Source: a virus. Taken from it: a stretch of DNA of 43,842 bases. The notes under the pieces are model-generated. The model was not told the origin of the DNA. It searched no databases and saw only the letters and a list, made by a program, of their open reading frames with translations. The translations under genes were made by a program, and so were the position numbers. The DNA lies in the IMG/VR virus record IMGVR_UViG_3300025652_000142, positions 1-43,842 of that record; one strand, 5' to 3'. Of this stretch, positions 25,840-32,821 are shown one piece after another (position 1 is the stretch's first letter; the number at the start of each line of letters is the position of its first letter).

Positions 25840-26565
25840 ATGGCAAACGATTGCTGGGAATTAGTAGAATCTGTATTGGGCAATAGCCGTAGAGTATTAC
25901 TTTATGGCCCACCTGGTACAGGTAAGACATACAGTGCTGTTAAAACTAATACGCCTAAAGCGTATAGTAAATCAGCAGGAAAAGAAATAGATAATATCTA
26001 TCAAATAACTATGACAGAAGATACTGCTAGTGCAAACTTAGAAGGTTTTTACAAACCATCTAGCACAGGTACTTTTGAATGGCATGACGGTATTGCAATA
26101 CAATCATGGAAAAATGGTGGTCGCCTTGTAATTAATGAGATAGACCATGCGTCACCAGACGCAATGACGTTTCTACATGCTATTTTAGACGACCAAGAAA
26201 TAGCAATGTTGACATTAAATAACGATACAAAAGAAACAGTTAGACCAGCTGATGGCTTTCAAGTTATAGCTACAACTAACAGTCCACCAGAGTCATTACC
26301 TTTGGCTTTGAAAGACAGATTTCCTGTAAAAATATATGTTGACAGTATACACCCTAAAGCAATGGAACAGTTTCCAGATGAGTGGCACGGTGTAATTAAT
26401 GATACAACATTAGTAGAAGATGATGAAGAACGTATTTCAGTACGTGCATGGACAGAGTTCTTTAACTTACAAGCTAATGGCTTTAGTCCAGAACAAGCAG
26501 CTAAATTAGTCTTTGCAGACAAAGCAGAAGAATTAATAGATGCTGTTACGTTAGCACGTGCTTAA
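25840..26565 (+). CDS. MoxR/CobS-like AAA+ ATPase
   Basis: 241 aa with GAAAGGAG ribosome site. Walker A G-P-P-G-T-G-K-T (23-30), Walker B R-L-V-I-N-E-I-D (95-102), sensor 1 A-T-T-N-S-P (144-149) and a conserved arginine in L-K-D-R-F (160, arginine-finger region). This is the dynein-related/AAA_5 type that forms hexameric rings and works with a VWA partner, as in MoxR-VWA and CobS-CobT. Its stop overlaps the start of exactly such a VWA gene. Role inferred: ATP-driven remodelling of a target selected by the partner. In phages similar genes are often called cobS, but no cobalamin genes are present here. Confidence 0.85.
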   Translation: MANDCWELVESVLGNSRRVLLYGPPGTGKTYSAVKTNTPKAYSKSAGKEIDNIYQITMTEDTASANLEGFYKPSSTGTFEWHDGIAIQSWKNGGRLVINEIDHASPDAMTFLHAILDDQEIAMLTLNNDTKETVRPADGFQVIATTNSPPESLPLALKDRFPVKIYVDSIHPKAMEQFPDEWHGVINDTTLVEDDEERISVRAWTEFFNLQANGFSPEQAAKLVFADKAEELIDAVTLARA

Positions 26566-27985
26566 TAGTAAAGCTTATCCATATCCAGAAATTGTTACTG
26601 GTGAGAAGTGGGAAGTAGTAGGTACTATTAACAACAGTCCCGATGGTTCTACAGATAATCTCAACAGACAAATGACAGTACCTCTCGATAGAGAGTGTAC
26701 AGAATGTGGTATCAATCATAGTCGTATGATACGTAGACACGAACTTGGTCATGCCAAGTGGAGTCCAAAGACTATGGGTAAGCTAAAACCAGGTGTACGT
26801 GCAGAGGCTGTTCATGTACTAGAAGAAGTTAGAGTTAATCATCTTCTATATGAAAACAAGCTTGCATTATCTGAACCATCAAAGTGTTTAGATGTAATAC
26901 AACAAGAAACTATGAAATTAGTTTACGAATCAGGTATTGCAGAGATAATACTTATGGGTTTAGCTAGTAAATGGAAAGTACCAGATATTGATACTAACCG
27001 TAGATATGCTAGTTATAAATACAATGATGAGTGGGTTGTAATGTCAGCTTGTTTCAACATGATAAGAAATGATGATACAGTTACTGATTATCGTAAACAA
27101 CAGATTATATATGCAGAAAGAATTATTGCTAGATTTTTTCAAAGTATTACTAATCATGGTTATGGTCAAACTATTAGTTATCGTAAAGTACAAAAGTATG
27201 CAGAACCATTGAGTGCAATACTTGACATGTTCAGAGATGCACCTACACAAGATGAAGTATACAAACCTAAACCAAAATCACATACCGCACCTGGTATTGA
27301 TGAGAGTGAAGGGAATGCTGAAGAATCTAATGAGTTAGGTGGTGGTTCTTTAGAACAACGTACAAGAGACGACCTAGCAGAGTTATTGTATAGAAGTACT
27401 CAAGGTACAGGTAGATGGGGTGAAATGTTTACGCATCAACCACCATTATCTGTTAATTTACAAAGTAGACTTAAAAACGGTAGGTCGTATAGACCAGCTG
27501 ACTTTGGTTACAATCCAAAATACATTAACAGATACTGTATAGATAAGAAAATATTCAAACAAAAAATGACTGCACTTGGTGGCACAATACTTATTGATGC
27601 ATCAGGTTCTATGTCATTTAATGGTGAAGATATTTTAGAAGTTATGCAGCAATTACCTGCTGTTACTATTGCTATGTACAATGGTACAGGTGACACAGGT
27701 GATTTACGTATCATTGCTAAAAATGGTAAACGTGTAACTGAAAAGTATTTAGATAACCATTCAGGTTACGGTAATGTTGTAGATGGTCCTGCTTTAGAAT
27801 GGCTAGGAACACAACCAGCTAGAAGAATATGGGTATCAGACATGCATGTGTTTGGTGCGCATGGTGATACTGCTGGTTTTAATCTAATGGCTGATGTAAA
27901 TAAAATCGTTAGAAAATACAATATTATTAACCTTAAGAACATAGAAGAAGTAAAGGAACATGCATTAAAACTGAATGTAGTATAG
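26558..27985 (+). CDS. VWA protein with N-terminal HExxH metallopeptidase-like domain
   Basis: 475 aa from a GTG start overlapping the AAA+ gene by 8 bp (translational coupling; ATG at residue 39 is the alternative start). C47/C50 and then H61-E-L-G-H65 with Glu89/Glu90 following at the spacing of a zincin third ligand. The middle is helical, then an acidic linker (~245-270). The C-terminal VWA domain has a full MIDAS: D347-A-S-G-S351, with D409 and D428. Resembles CobT-like and DUF2201-type proteins in which a metallopeptidase-like domain is joined to VWA. Predicted partner of the AAA+ ring, possibly a regulated protease or chaperone. Confidence 0.8.
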   Translation: MLNSKAYPYPEIVTGEKWEVVGTINNSPDGSTDNLNRQMTVPLDRECTECGINHSRMIRRHELGHAKWSPKTMGKLKPGVRAEAVHVLEEVRVNHLLYENKLALSEPSKCLDVIQQETMKLVYESGIAEIILMGLASKWKVPDIDTNRRYASYKYNDEWVVMSACFNMIRNDDTVTDYRKQQIIYAERIIARFFQSITNHGYGQTISYRKVQKYAEPLSAILDMFRDAPTQDEVYKPKPKSHTAPGIDESEGNAEESNELGGGSLEQRTRDDLAELLYRSTQGTGRWGEMFTHQPPLSVNLQSRLKNGRSYRPADFGYNPKYINRYCIDKKIFKQKMTALGGTILIDASGSMSFNGEDILEVMQQLPAVTIAMYNGTGDTGDLRIIAKNGKRVTEKYLDNHSGYGNVVDGPALEWLGTQPARRIWVSDMHVFGAHGDTAGFNLMADVNKIVRKYNIINLKNIEEVKEHALKLNVV

Positions 27986-28263
27986 TTAAGGAGTAATGTA
28001 ACACGCAAGTGTGGCAGAGTTCCTTTCCTTTGCTTAAGCATTACACCGATAATTAGAGTGGAATAGAGTGCAAAGAGAACTTGCAACAAGGTATTTTATT
28101 CATCATGTCAACAGTGACCTATAGTGAACACCACTCTGATTATTTACGCCCGCGTGCTTCACCTCAACACTTCGCGTACACTAGGGTGTCCGACTCGTGT
28201 TTCCGTTTAGCTCGCTAAGCCTAAATAAATTAAATCCTTGTATTTAAAATAAATGAATATATA
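27986..28263 (+). other. 278-bp non-coding structured gap
   Basis: No supportable gene. It begins with GTAATG/CATTAC (27993-27998, 28039-28044) crossed by TTAAG/CTTAA (27986-27990, 28033-28037), i.e. a pseudoknot or two alternative pairings. Then comes the 13-bp stem 28049-28143, and a small hairpin GTTTAG-ctcg-CTAAGC near 28205. The gap ends with a promoter-like site just before the next gene. Confidence 0.5.
28049..28143 (+). ncRNA. 13-bp stem-loop in the gap after the VWA gene
   Basis: ATAATTAGAGTGG (28049-28061) pairs with CCACTCTGATTAT (28131-28143) with a single T-G pair. The 69-nt interior holds the small hairpin GCAA/TTGC. Possibly part of a small RNA located between the AAA+/VWA pair and the next transcription unit. 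Confidence 0.5.
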
Positions 28264-28265
28264 AT
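28238..28265 (+). promoter_or_regulatory. Putative promoter for a leaderless transcript
   Basis: TTGTAT (28238-28243), 16 bp, perfect TATAAT (28260-28265). The -10 box overlaps the first possible ATG (28264) and lies 7 bases before the second ATG (28273), so transcription would begin at or next to that second ATG with no leader. Confidence 0.5.
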
Positions 28266-28506
28266 GACAAGTATGAAAGATATAGATAAACTTCTGAAAG
28301 AAGCTGAACATGGTAAGACAAGTTCAGTAGCTGACAGAATAACAGATGAAGCAATGCCATTCTGGCAAGGATGTATAGAACGATTAACTTCTGGACATAA
28401 CATAAAACCATATGTTGTACACAGATTGTTAAGAGAAGAATATGGTATTAAAATATCAGAATCAGCTATACGTAATCACTTTATGAAAGTAGTAAACAAT
28501 GAGTAA
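28264..28506 (+). CDS. Small HTH-like protein (80 aa; start may be 28273)
   Basis: No ribosome site precedes either ATG; the promoter spacing favours the ATG at 28273 (77 aa, leaderless). The C-terminal half, V-H-R-L-L-R-E-E-Y-G-I-K-I-S-E-S-A-I-R-N, is a good helix-turn-helix, so a DNA-binding regulator is likely. The N-terminal K-D-I-D-K-L-L-K-E-A-E tag is nearly the same as in the next gene, suggesting duplication or a common docking helix. Overlaps that gene by 8 bp. Confidence 0.65.
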   Translation: MTSMKDIDKLLKEAEHGKTSSVADRITDEAMPFWQGCIERLTSGHNIKPYVVHRLLREEYGIKISESAIRNHFMKVVNNE

Positions 28507-29554
28507 AGACGTTGATAAACTAATAGCAGAAGCTGAATCACTGAAAATTCAGGAACTAAAATCTGATAATCTTAAGTTACTTAAGCAATTAGATAAAGCT
28601 AAAAATAAAAAAGCTGATTTAATTGAGGCTATGTATGATGCTGTGCGAATGAATGTATCTACATGGGCTAAACCTAATGTTCCTAAACCAACATTAAGTA
28701 AAGCTAATAAGAATGAAGAAATTGCAGTAGCTATATTATCAGATATACAGTTAGCTAAAATAACACCAGATTATGACACAGCAATAGCAGAGAAAAGAGT
28801 TGTTGCATATGCACATAAGATAGTAGAACTAGCTAATCTTCAAAGAAATGCACACCCTGTTAACAAATGCGCAGTATTAGTTGCAGGTGACATTGTAGAA
28901 GGAGAGCTTATATTCCCAGGACAATCACACTTGATAGACGCAAGTCTGTATAGTCAAGTTACAATTGATGGCCCTAGAATATTGACACAGTTTTTTGATG
29001 TACTGTTAGCTAACTTTAAAGAAGTAGAAGTTACATGGGTTATAGGTAATCACGGAAGCCTTGGTGGTCGTGCAAGAAAAGACTATCACCCAGACAGCAA
29101 CAGTGACCGTATGCTAGGAAAGATAATGTCAATGATATATGATAAAGATAAAAGAATTTCTTTTCATGTACCAGACAGTACAACAGAAGACCATTGGTTT
29201 GGTATAGCAGACCTTGGTAAAGACTGTAAATTCTTTGTATGGCATGGAGATAATGTACGAGGACATAGCGGTTTTCCTTGGTATGGTTTCGGTAAAAAAC
29301 TATTAGGTTGGAAAGCATTGGCATCAAGAAATCTTATGCCTGACTTTGACTATGCAATAGCTGGACACTTCCATACACCTACAACAATGTATGTTAATGA
29401 TGTACGTTTATGGGTTAATGGAAGCACAGAAAGCTACAATAGTTACGCTATGGAGCAGCTAGCAAGCATGGGTAGACCATGTCAATGGCTATTATTCTGT
29501 AAACCAGGACACGGAGTAACTGCTGAATACCTTGTAAAACTGGATAAAGTATAG
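28499..29554 (+). CDS. Calcineurin-like metallophosphoesterase
   Basis: 351 aa. Metal-binding motifs are in order: D82-I-Q84 (usual D-x-H has Gln), G-D131, G-N-H185, H249-G-D and G-H-F-H (289-292). Residues 1-45 are a coiled-coil tag with K-D-V-D-K-L-I-A-E-A-E. The fold is that of SbcD/Mre11-type nucleases and related phosphodiesterases, and phages often carry such a gene beside recombination genes. Substrate not evident: DNA end processing or nucleotide/cyclic-nucleotide cleavage are both possible. Confidence 0.85.
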   Translation: MSKDVDKLIAEAESLKIQELKSDNLKLLKQLDKAKNKKADLIEAMYDAVRMNVSTWAKPNVPKPTLSKANKNEEIAVAILSDIQLAKITPDYDTAIAEKRVVAYAHKIVELANLQRNAHPVNKCAVLVAGDIVEGELIFPGQSHLIDASLYSQVTIDGPRILTQFFDVLLANFKEVEVTWVIGNHGSLGGRARKDYHPDSNSDRMLGKIMSMIYDKDKRISFHVPDSTTEDHWFGIADLGKDCKFFVWHGDNVRGHSGFPWYGFGKKLLGWKALASRNLMPDFDYAIAGHFHTPTTMYVNDVRLWVNGSTESYNSYAMEQLASMGRPCQWLLFCKPGHGVTAEYLVKLDKV

Positions 29555-29561
29555 GTATACT
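29532..29561 (+). promoter_or_regulatory. Putative promoter inside the end of the phosphoesterase gene
   Basis: TTGTAA (29532-29537), 18 bp, TATACT (29556-29561), nine bases before the ATG at 29571, which has no ribosome site. The palindrome ATACTACATATAGTAT (29557-29572 region) overlaps it and resembles the ACTATATATAG repeats of the control region. Confidence 0.4.
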
Positions 29562-29570
29562 ACATATAGT

Positions 29571-29726
29571 ATGTCAAATACAATAAATGAGTCTGTTAAG
29601 AGAGTCTCTATTGAGTACGCAGGGTATGGTTCACAGCCATATTTTGTAGTTAATACTGATAATGGTATTAAATTTATTCCAATAGAACATGGAGTGACTA
29701 GACTTACAGACATAGTAAATAAATAA
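29571..29726 (+). CDS. 51-aa unknown protein, probably leaderless
   Basis: ATG nine bases after a -10-like TATACT and without a Shine-Dalgarno sequence. The product is beta-rich (V-S-I-E-Y-A-G-Y-G; Y-F-V-V-N-T-D-N-G-I-K-F-I-P-I), probably a small beta-hairpin or barrel protein. Not recognised. It is followed by a 17-bp hairpin. Confidence 0.55.
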   Translation: MSNTINESVKRVSIEYAGYGSQPYFVVNTDNGIKFIPIEHGVTRLTDIVNK

Positions 29727-29727
29727 C

Positions 29728-29769
29728 TTTATTTATTAGCCGTTTTTTCGGAACGGCATAATAAATAAA
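29728..29769 (+). promoter_or_regulatory. 17-bp hairpin ahead of the Rad52-like gene
   Basis: TTTATTTATTA (29728-29738) with TAATAAATAAA (29759-29769), and GCCGTT (29739-29744) with AACGGC (29752-29757); one bulged A, 7-nt loop. The GAAAGGA ribosome site begins a few bases after. No T-run follows, so not a classical terminator. Confidence 0.7.
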
Positions 29770-29785
29770 CAAAGAAAGGAATGTT

Positions 29786-30337
29786 ATGACTAATAACAAC
29801 AAACTGTTGTCCCCATTTCCACAGGAGCTAGTTAAAAAAGCACCTGCTGGTAAGTTCGGGGATTACGTACCACACGCTAACTATGTAGAAAGACTACGTG
29901 ATAGTGGTGTTACATACTCTTGGTCATGTGAACCTGTATATGGTACACATAACGGAGAGAAAAGAATTGTCGGAGCTAAAGGTACTATAACCATAGAAGG
30001 TATGGGTAGTTACGATGGCTTTGGTGATGTTGATACCTTCAAGCTTGGCAATGCTAAGTTTAATGACGGTAACAACCTTAAAGACGCAGAATCAGACGCG
30101 TTCAAGCGTGCATGTATGAGGTTCGGTCTAGGTGTAGAGCTATGGTCTGGTAGTAAACAGACTGAAGAAGAAGCTACATCTATTGCACCTGATGGTTATA
30201 CGCAGGAACAAGCAGACAAAGATGCTATGGTAGAAGTTACCAAAGTAGATATGCGTTTGAAAGAAAACAAGATGTCTAAAGAAGACAAAGCTGCAGCAGC
30301 AGCAATTATGGACAGTATCTTAGGTACTGAATCATGA
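29786..30337 (+). CDS. Rad52-family single-strand annealing protein
   Basis: 183 aa with AAAGGA ribosome site. Features of the Rad52/Sak family: an early V-P-H-A-N-Y-V-E-R-L-R segment (~residues 28-38), a beta-sheet core (Y-S-W-S-C-E-P; G-A-K-G-T-I-T-I), then the signature A-E-S-D-A-F-K-R-A-C-M-R-F-G-L-G (~101-116). The C-terminus is an acidic/Ala-rich tail likely used for protein contacts. It would anneal complementary ssDNA for phage recombination and replication restart. Overlaps the zinc-ribbon gene that follows (ATGA), a likely partner. Confidence 0.85.
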   Translation: MTNNNKLLSPFPQELVKKAPAGKFGDYVPHANYVERLRDSGVTYSWSCEPVYGTHNGEKRIVGAKGTITIEGMGSYDGFGDVDTFKLGNAKFNDGNNLKDAESDAFKRACMRFGLGVELWSGSKQTEEEATSIAPDGYTQEQADKDAMVEVTKVDMRLKENKMSKEDKAAAAAIMDSILGTES

Positions 30338-30930
30338 GTCAGGATGTACAATTTATAGCTGAAACAGTACAAAATATTTGTACGAACGTAGAATCACAAG
30401 AAACATTACACAAAATTTTAGGTTCTGCAAATCAATATGTACAGTTAAAGAAGTTTGATACAGATAAAACAAGATGGACAGATGAACAGCTTGATATGTA
30501 TTTTGCTTATGTAGAAAAATTAGTAAGTATGCCAACAGTAGTTACGCAAGAATCTTTTGATACAATGTCAATAGAAGAAAAGTTAAACGCTGTAGGTTTA
30601 GAAGTACAAGAAGTTACTAATAATGTGCAACCTGCTGGAGATATGTTGGGAGGCATAGTAAATAAAATGGAACAACAAAATAAATACAGAGATGACCTTA
30701 AGTGTCCTTTCTGTCAACAAATGGTATATGACAATAGAAATAATAAAAAGTCAGACAAAAGTCCAGACTTTGTTTGCAGTACTAATGACCCTGTTACCTG
30801 TGGTGGTCACAGTGGTAAGTGGCGTAAGTCCTGGTGGGTAGACAACAGTGATATACCTGTAGAGTGGAACTTAGATGGTGAAGTCAAGACAGCACCCAAC
30901 GATGCTGGCGAAGACTTAGCACCATTCTAA
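30334..30930 (+). CDS. Zinc-ribbon protein coupled to the annealing protein (198 aa)
   Basis: ATG overlaps the Rad52-like stop. Residues 1-110 are helical; C124-P-F-C127, C148 and C156 form a zinc ribbon; the tail is W-rich then acidic, ending in D-L-A-P-F. An acidic tail with terminal Phe resembles SSB-type C-termini that recruit partners. Candidates: ssDNA-binding protein or annealase loader. No family recognised. Confidence 0.6.
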   Translation: MSQDVQFIAETVQNICTNVESQETLHKILGSANQYVQLKKFDTDKTRWTDEQLDMYFAYVEKLVSMPTVVTQESFDTMSIEEKLNAVGLEVQEVTNNVQPAGDMLGGIVNKMEQQNKYRDDLKCPFCQQMVYDNRNNKKSDKSPDFVCSTNDPVTCGGHSGKWRKSWWVDNSDIPVEWNLDGEVKTAPNDAGEDLAPF

Positions 30931-31031
30931 TGAATAGATTAGAGCGCAGGGCTGCTAAATCAAAAAAGAAAAGAAGATATCAAGGACTTAGTAAGAAACA
31001 AATCTTACGTCCTGATGTTATTGATAGATAG
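30930..31031 (+). CDS. 33-aa highly basic peptide
   Basis: ATG overlaps the preceding stop (TAATG). Twelve of 33 residues are Arg/Lys (E-R-R-A-A-K-S-K-K-K-R-R). Tightly coupled, so probably translated; may bind nucleic acid. Could still be a chance frame. Confidence 0.4.
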   Translation: MNRLERRAAKSKKKRRYQGLSKKQILRPDVIDR

Positions 31032-31042
31032 AAAGGAAAGCT

Positions 31043-31309
31043 ATGATACCAAGTGCATTTAGAGGGGTAAACGTACCCGTATATGTAAAAAGTAAAACAC
31101 AGTTAGTAGCATGGGCGTTAGAAGAATTTCAAACTTCTGACCCTATAACTAACTGGGAGTTTGTAAGAGAATTATATTGCCATAGATTTGGTGGGATAAT
31201 CTTTAACCTACGTCAAGAAGGTTATGAAATTACAACAATTAAAACAAACACAAAAGGTTTAGTCAGTTATCGCTGCACTAAAGTACCTTCAAGAACTACC
31301 ATTAGCTAA
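31043..31309 (+). CDS. Helix-turn-helix protein (88 aa)
   Basis: GAAAGGAAAG ribosome site. Pattern of phage winged-HTH proteins: L-V-A-W-A-L-E, a helix, I-T-N-W-E-F-V-R-E, then F-G-G-I-I-F-N-L-R-Q-E-G-Y-E-I as recognition helix and wing start, with Y-R-C at the end of a beta strand. Probable DNA-binding regulator. Overlaps the lysozyme gene by one base. Confidence 0.7.
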   Translation: MIPSAFRGVNVPVYVKSKTQLVAWALEEFQTSDPITNWEFVRELYCHRFGGIIFNLRQEGYEITTIKTNTKGLVSYRCTKVPSRTTIS

Positions 31310-31743
31310 TGTTAGAGATAATAGTCGGGTGTTTGTTTCCAATGTTTCTAACACCTGACTTATTATCAGAGTACATAGAATGCAGAGAAGTAAAAGAACA
31401 AGTAGTTTATGTAGCACAATGGCACAGTTTAATTTCTACATACTTTGAACCAGAAGATGTAATACAAGCAATGACTATTGTTTATTGCGAAAGCAGAGGA
31501 AAAGAAACAGCAGTAGGTCGTAATACAAATGGGACAGATGACGTAGGCCTTTGGCAATTTAATGACAAAACTTGGGCTTGGTTAAAACCTAAGCTTGATA
31601 TAATAAGTAATAGAAAGAACCCTATAATATCGACAAAAGTAGCAGCTTGGTTAGTGTACAACGATGGTTGGCATCATTGGAATAGTAGCAAGCACTGTTG
31701 GAAAGGACACGATAATGTATTATTATCAATCAACACACAATGA
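31309..31743 (+). CDS. Lysozyme/transglycosylase-type muralytic enzyme
   Basis: 144 aa. A hydrophobic start (residues 3-18) could be a signal or signal-arrest segment. The catalytic pattern of lysozyme-like transglycosylases is clear: Y-C-E61-S-R-G, then D-V-G-L-W-Q-F-N-D (78-86) and a late W-L-V-Y-N-D-G-W...W (114-124), with Cys60/Cys130 as a possible disulphide. Cleaves cell-wall glycan; unusual in being placed in the early arc, away from the holin. It may be a virion- or export-linked enzyme, or the main endolysin. Confidence 0.75.
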   Translation: MLEIIVGCLFPMFLTPDLLSEYIECREVKEQVVYVAQWHSLISTYFEPEDVIQAMTIVYCESRGKETAVGRNTNGTDDVGLWQFNDKTWAWLKPKLDIISNRKNPIISTKVAAWLVYNDGWHHWNSSKHCWKGHDNVLLSINTQ

Positions 31744-31895
31744 AAACACAAATTGAAGATATATACAATATGGTATGTATTGTATGTAACATTACATGTT
31801 ATCTAACAATCTATCCAGACAATAAAGTTTGTGATTCTTGTGCAGAGTTTATCTTAAATGATATAGAGGAGCAGAAAAAATATGAACAAAAATAA
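31740..31895 (+). CDS. 51-aa zinc-finger miniprotein
   Basis: ATG overlaps the lysozyme stop (ATGA). C13-x2-C16 (C20) and C31-x2-C34 form a zinc ribbon, followed by an E/K-rich helix. Overlaps the next gene by 14 bp. Confidence 0.55.
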   Translation: MKTQIEDIYNMVCIVCNITCYLTIYPDNKVCDSCAEFILNDIEEQKKYEQK

Positions 31896-32088
31896 AACAT
31901 TAAGCATTGTTAATACAAATATATTTACAAACCCACAATACATGAAGACATGGGGTAAACAATTTGTAGAAGCATGCGGTAGTACAGAAATGAACATTCC
32001 ACCTGATATGGGTAAGTTACGTTGGCTTATGGAAAAGTTTGTTAAAGATTACAACGTACAATTAGGAGAGTTAGGAGAGGAAGAATGA
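31882..32088 (+). CDS. Unknown 68-aa early protein
   Basis: GAGGAG ribosome site eight bases upstream of the ATG. Helical C-terminus (L-R-W-L-M-E-K-F-V-K-D-Y) with acidic end. No family recognised. Stop overlaps the next ATG (ATGA). Confidence 0.5.
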   Translation: MNKNKTLSIVNTNIFTNPQYMKTWGKQFVEACGSTEMNIPPDMGKLRWLMEKFVKDYNVQLGELGEEE

Positions 32089-32255
32089 GTGATATATCAG
32101 TATCAGAAGCAGATGGTGTAGTTCTTATTAACGAATTAGAAAAACGTTTTGGATTTATGCCAATAATAGTTAAGAATGAACAAGGCAAAGAAGAAGTCAA
32201 GTGTTTAGTACCTAAGTTTACTGTAACAATTGACCCTATAGATGAGGAGGAATAA
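32085..32255 (+). CDS. 56-aa unknown acidic protein
   Basis: ATGA overlap at the start (with GGAGAGG upstream) and TAATG overlap at the end. A helix (V-V-L-I-N-E-L-E-K-R-F) followed by beta strands (F-M-P-I-I-V-K; F-T-V-T-I-D) and an acidic end. Double coupling supports translation. Confidence 0.55.
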   Translation: MSDISVSEADGVVLINELEKRFGFMPIIVKNEQGKEEVKCLVPKFTVTIDPIDEEE

Positions 32256-32821
32256 TGACTATGAATACTCGTTTTGCTAAATCAAAAGAAATAAACGTTA
32301 GTACGCCATTAGAAGACAAACAAAATTGGCATGCTAAGTTAGACACCTGGAAAAATAATGCTAATAATAAAAATGTTTTTGGTGGTAGAAGATTCTTAGG
32401 TGTTAATAAAAATGGTAATGAAGTATGGATTTCTTATGAACTTAGAAAAGATACTAAGGAATTAACTATATCAAGTACGCATAACTTAAGTTCATTAGAA
32501 AACAAAGGAGCTAAGCTTGCACCTAGACGTGTAACTGTTGGTCTTCATAAAGATGCACCTAAAGATTTAATGCGACCTGTTACACAAAAAGATATGGGTG
32601 AAATTACACCTAATACGTTGCGCTATATAAATAAATTGAGAGATATGGCAGACATGGGAATAGGTAAAGTAAATGGTAAATGTTCATCTCAATTGTTTAT
32701 GTTAGTATCTAATACTATTTATGAAGGTGATACTGATATAGATAAAGGTGACTGTAGATGGAACGACATAATAGAAACATGGGACTTGCCACCTGGAAAG
32801 TACCTAACAGTATATGGATAA
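32255..32821 (+). CDS. Unknown 188-aa early protein
   Basis: GAGGAGG ribosome site; a second ATG two codons on. Mixed alpha/beta with W residues and basic patches (P-R-R-V-T-V-G-L-H-K-D); no motif recognised. It lies immediately upstream of the SET-domain gene and overlaps it by 8 bp, so the two are co-translated and may be functionally linked (for example substrate and modifier). Confidence 0.55.
   Translation: MTMNTRFAKSKEINVSTPLEDKQNWHAKLDTWKNNANNKNVFGGRRFLGVNKNGNEVWISYELRKDTKELTISSTHNLSSLENKGAKLAPRRVTVGLHKDAPKDLMRPVTQKDMGEITPNTLRYINKLRDMADMGIGKVNGKCSSQLFMLVSNTIYEGDTDIDKGDCRWNDIIETWDLPPGKYLTVYG

Noticed and set aside
25840-27985. Cobalt chelatase (cobS/cobT) assignment
   Set aside because: Shares the AAA+/VWA architecture, but there is no chelatase large subunit or cobalamin gene, and the HELGH domain argues for another use.
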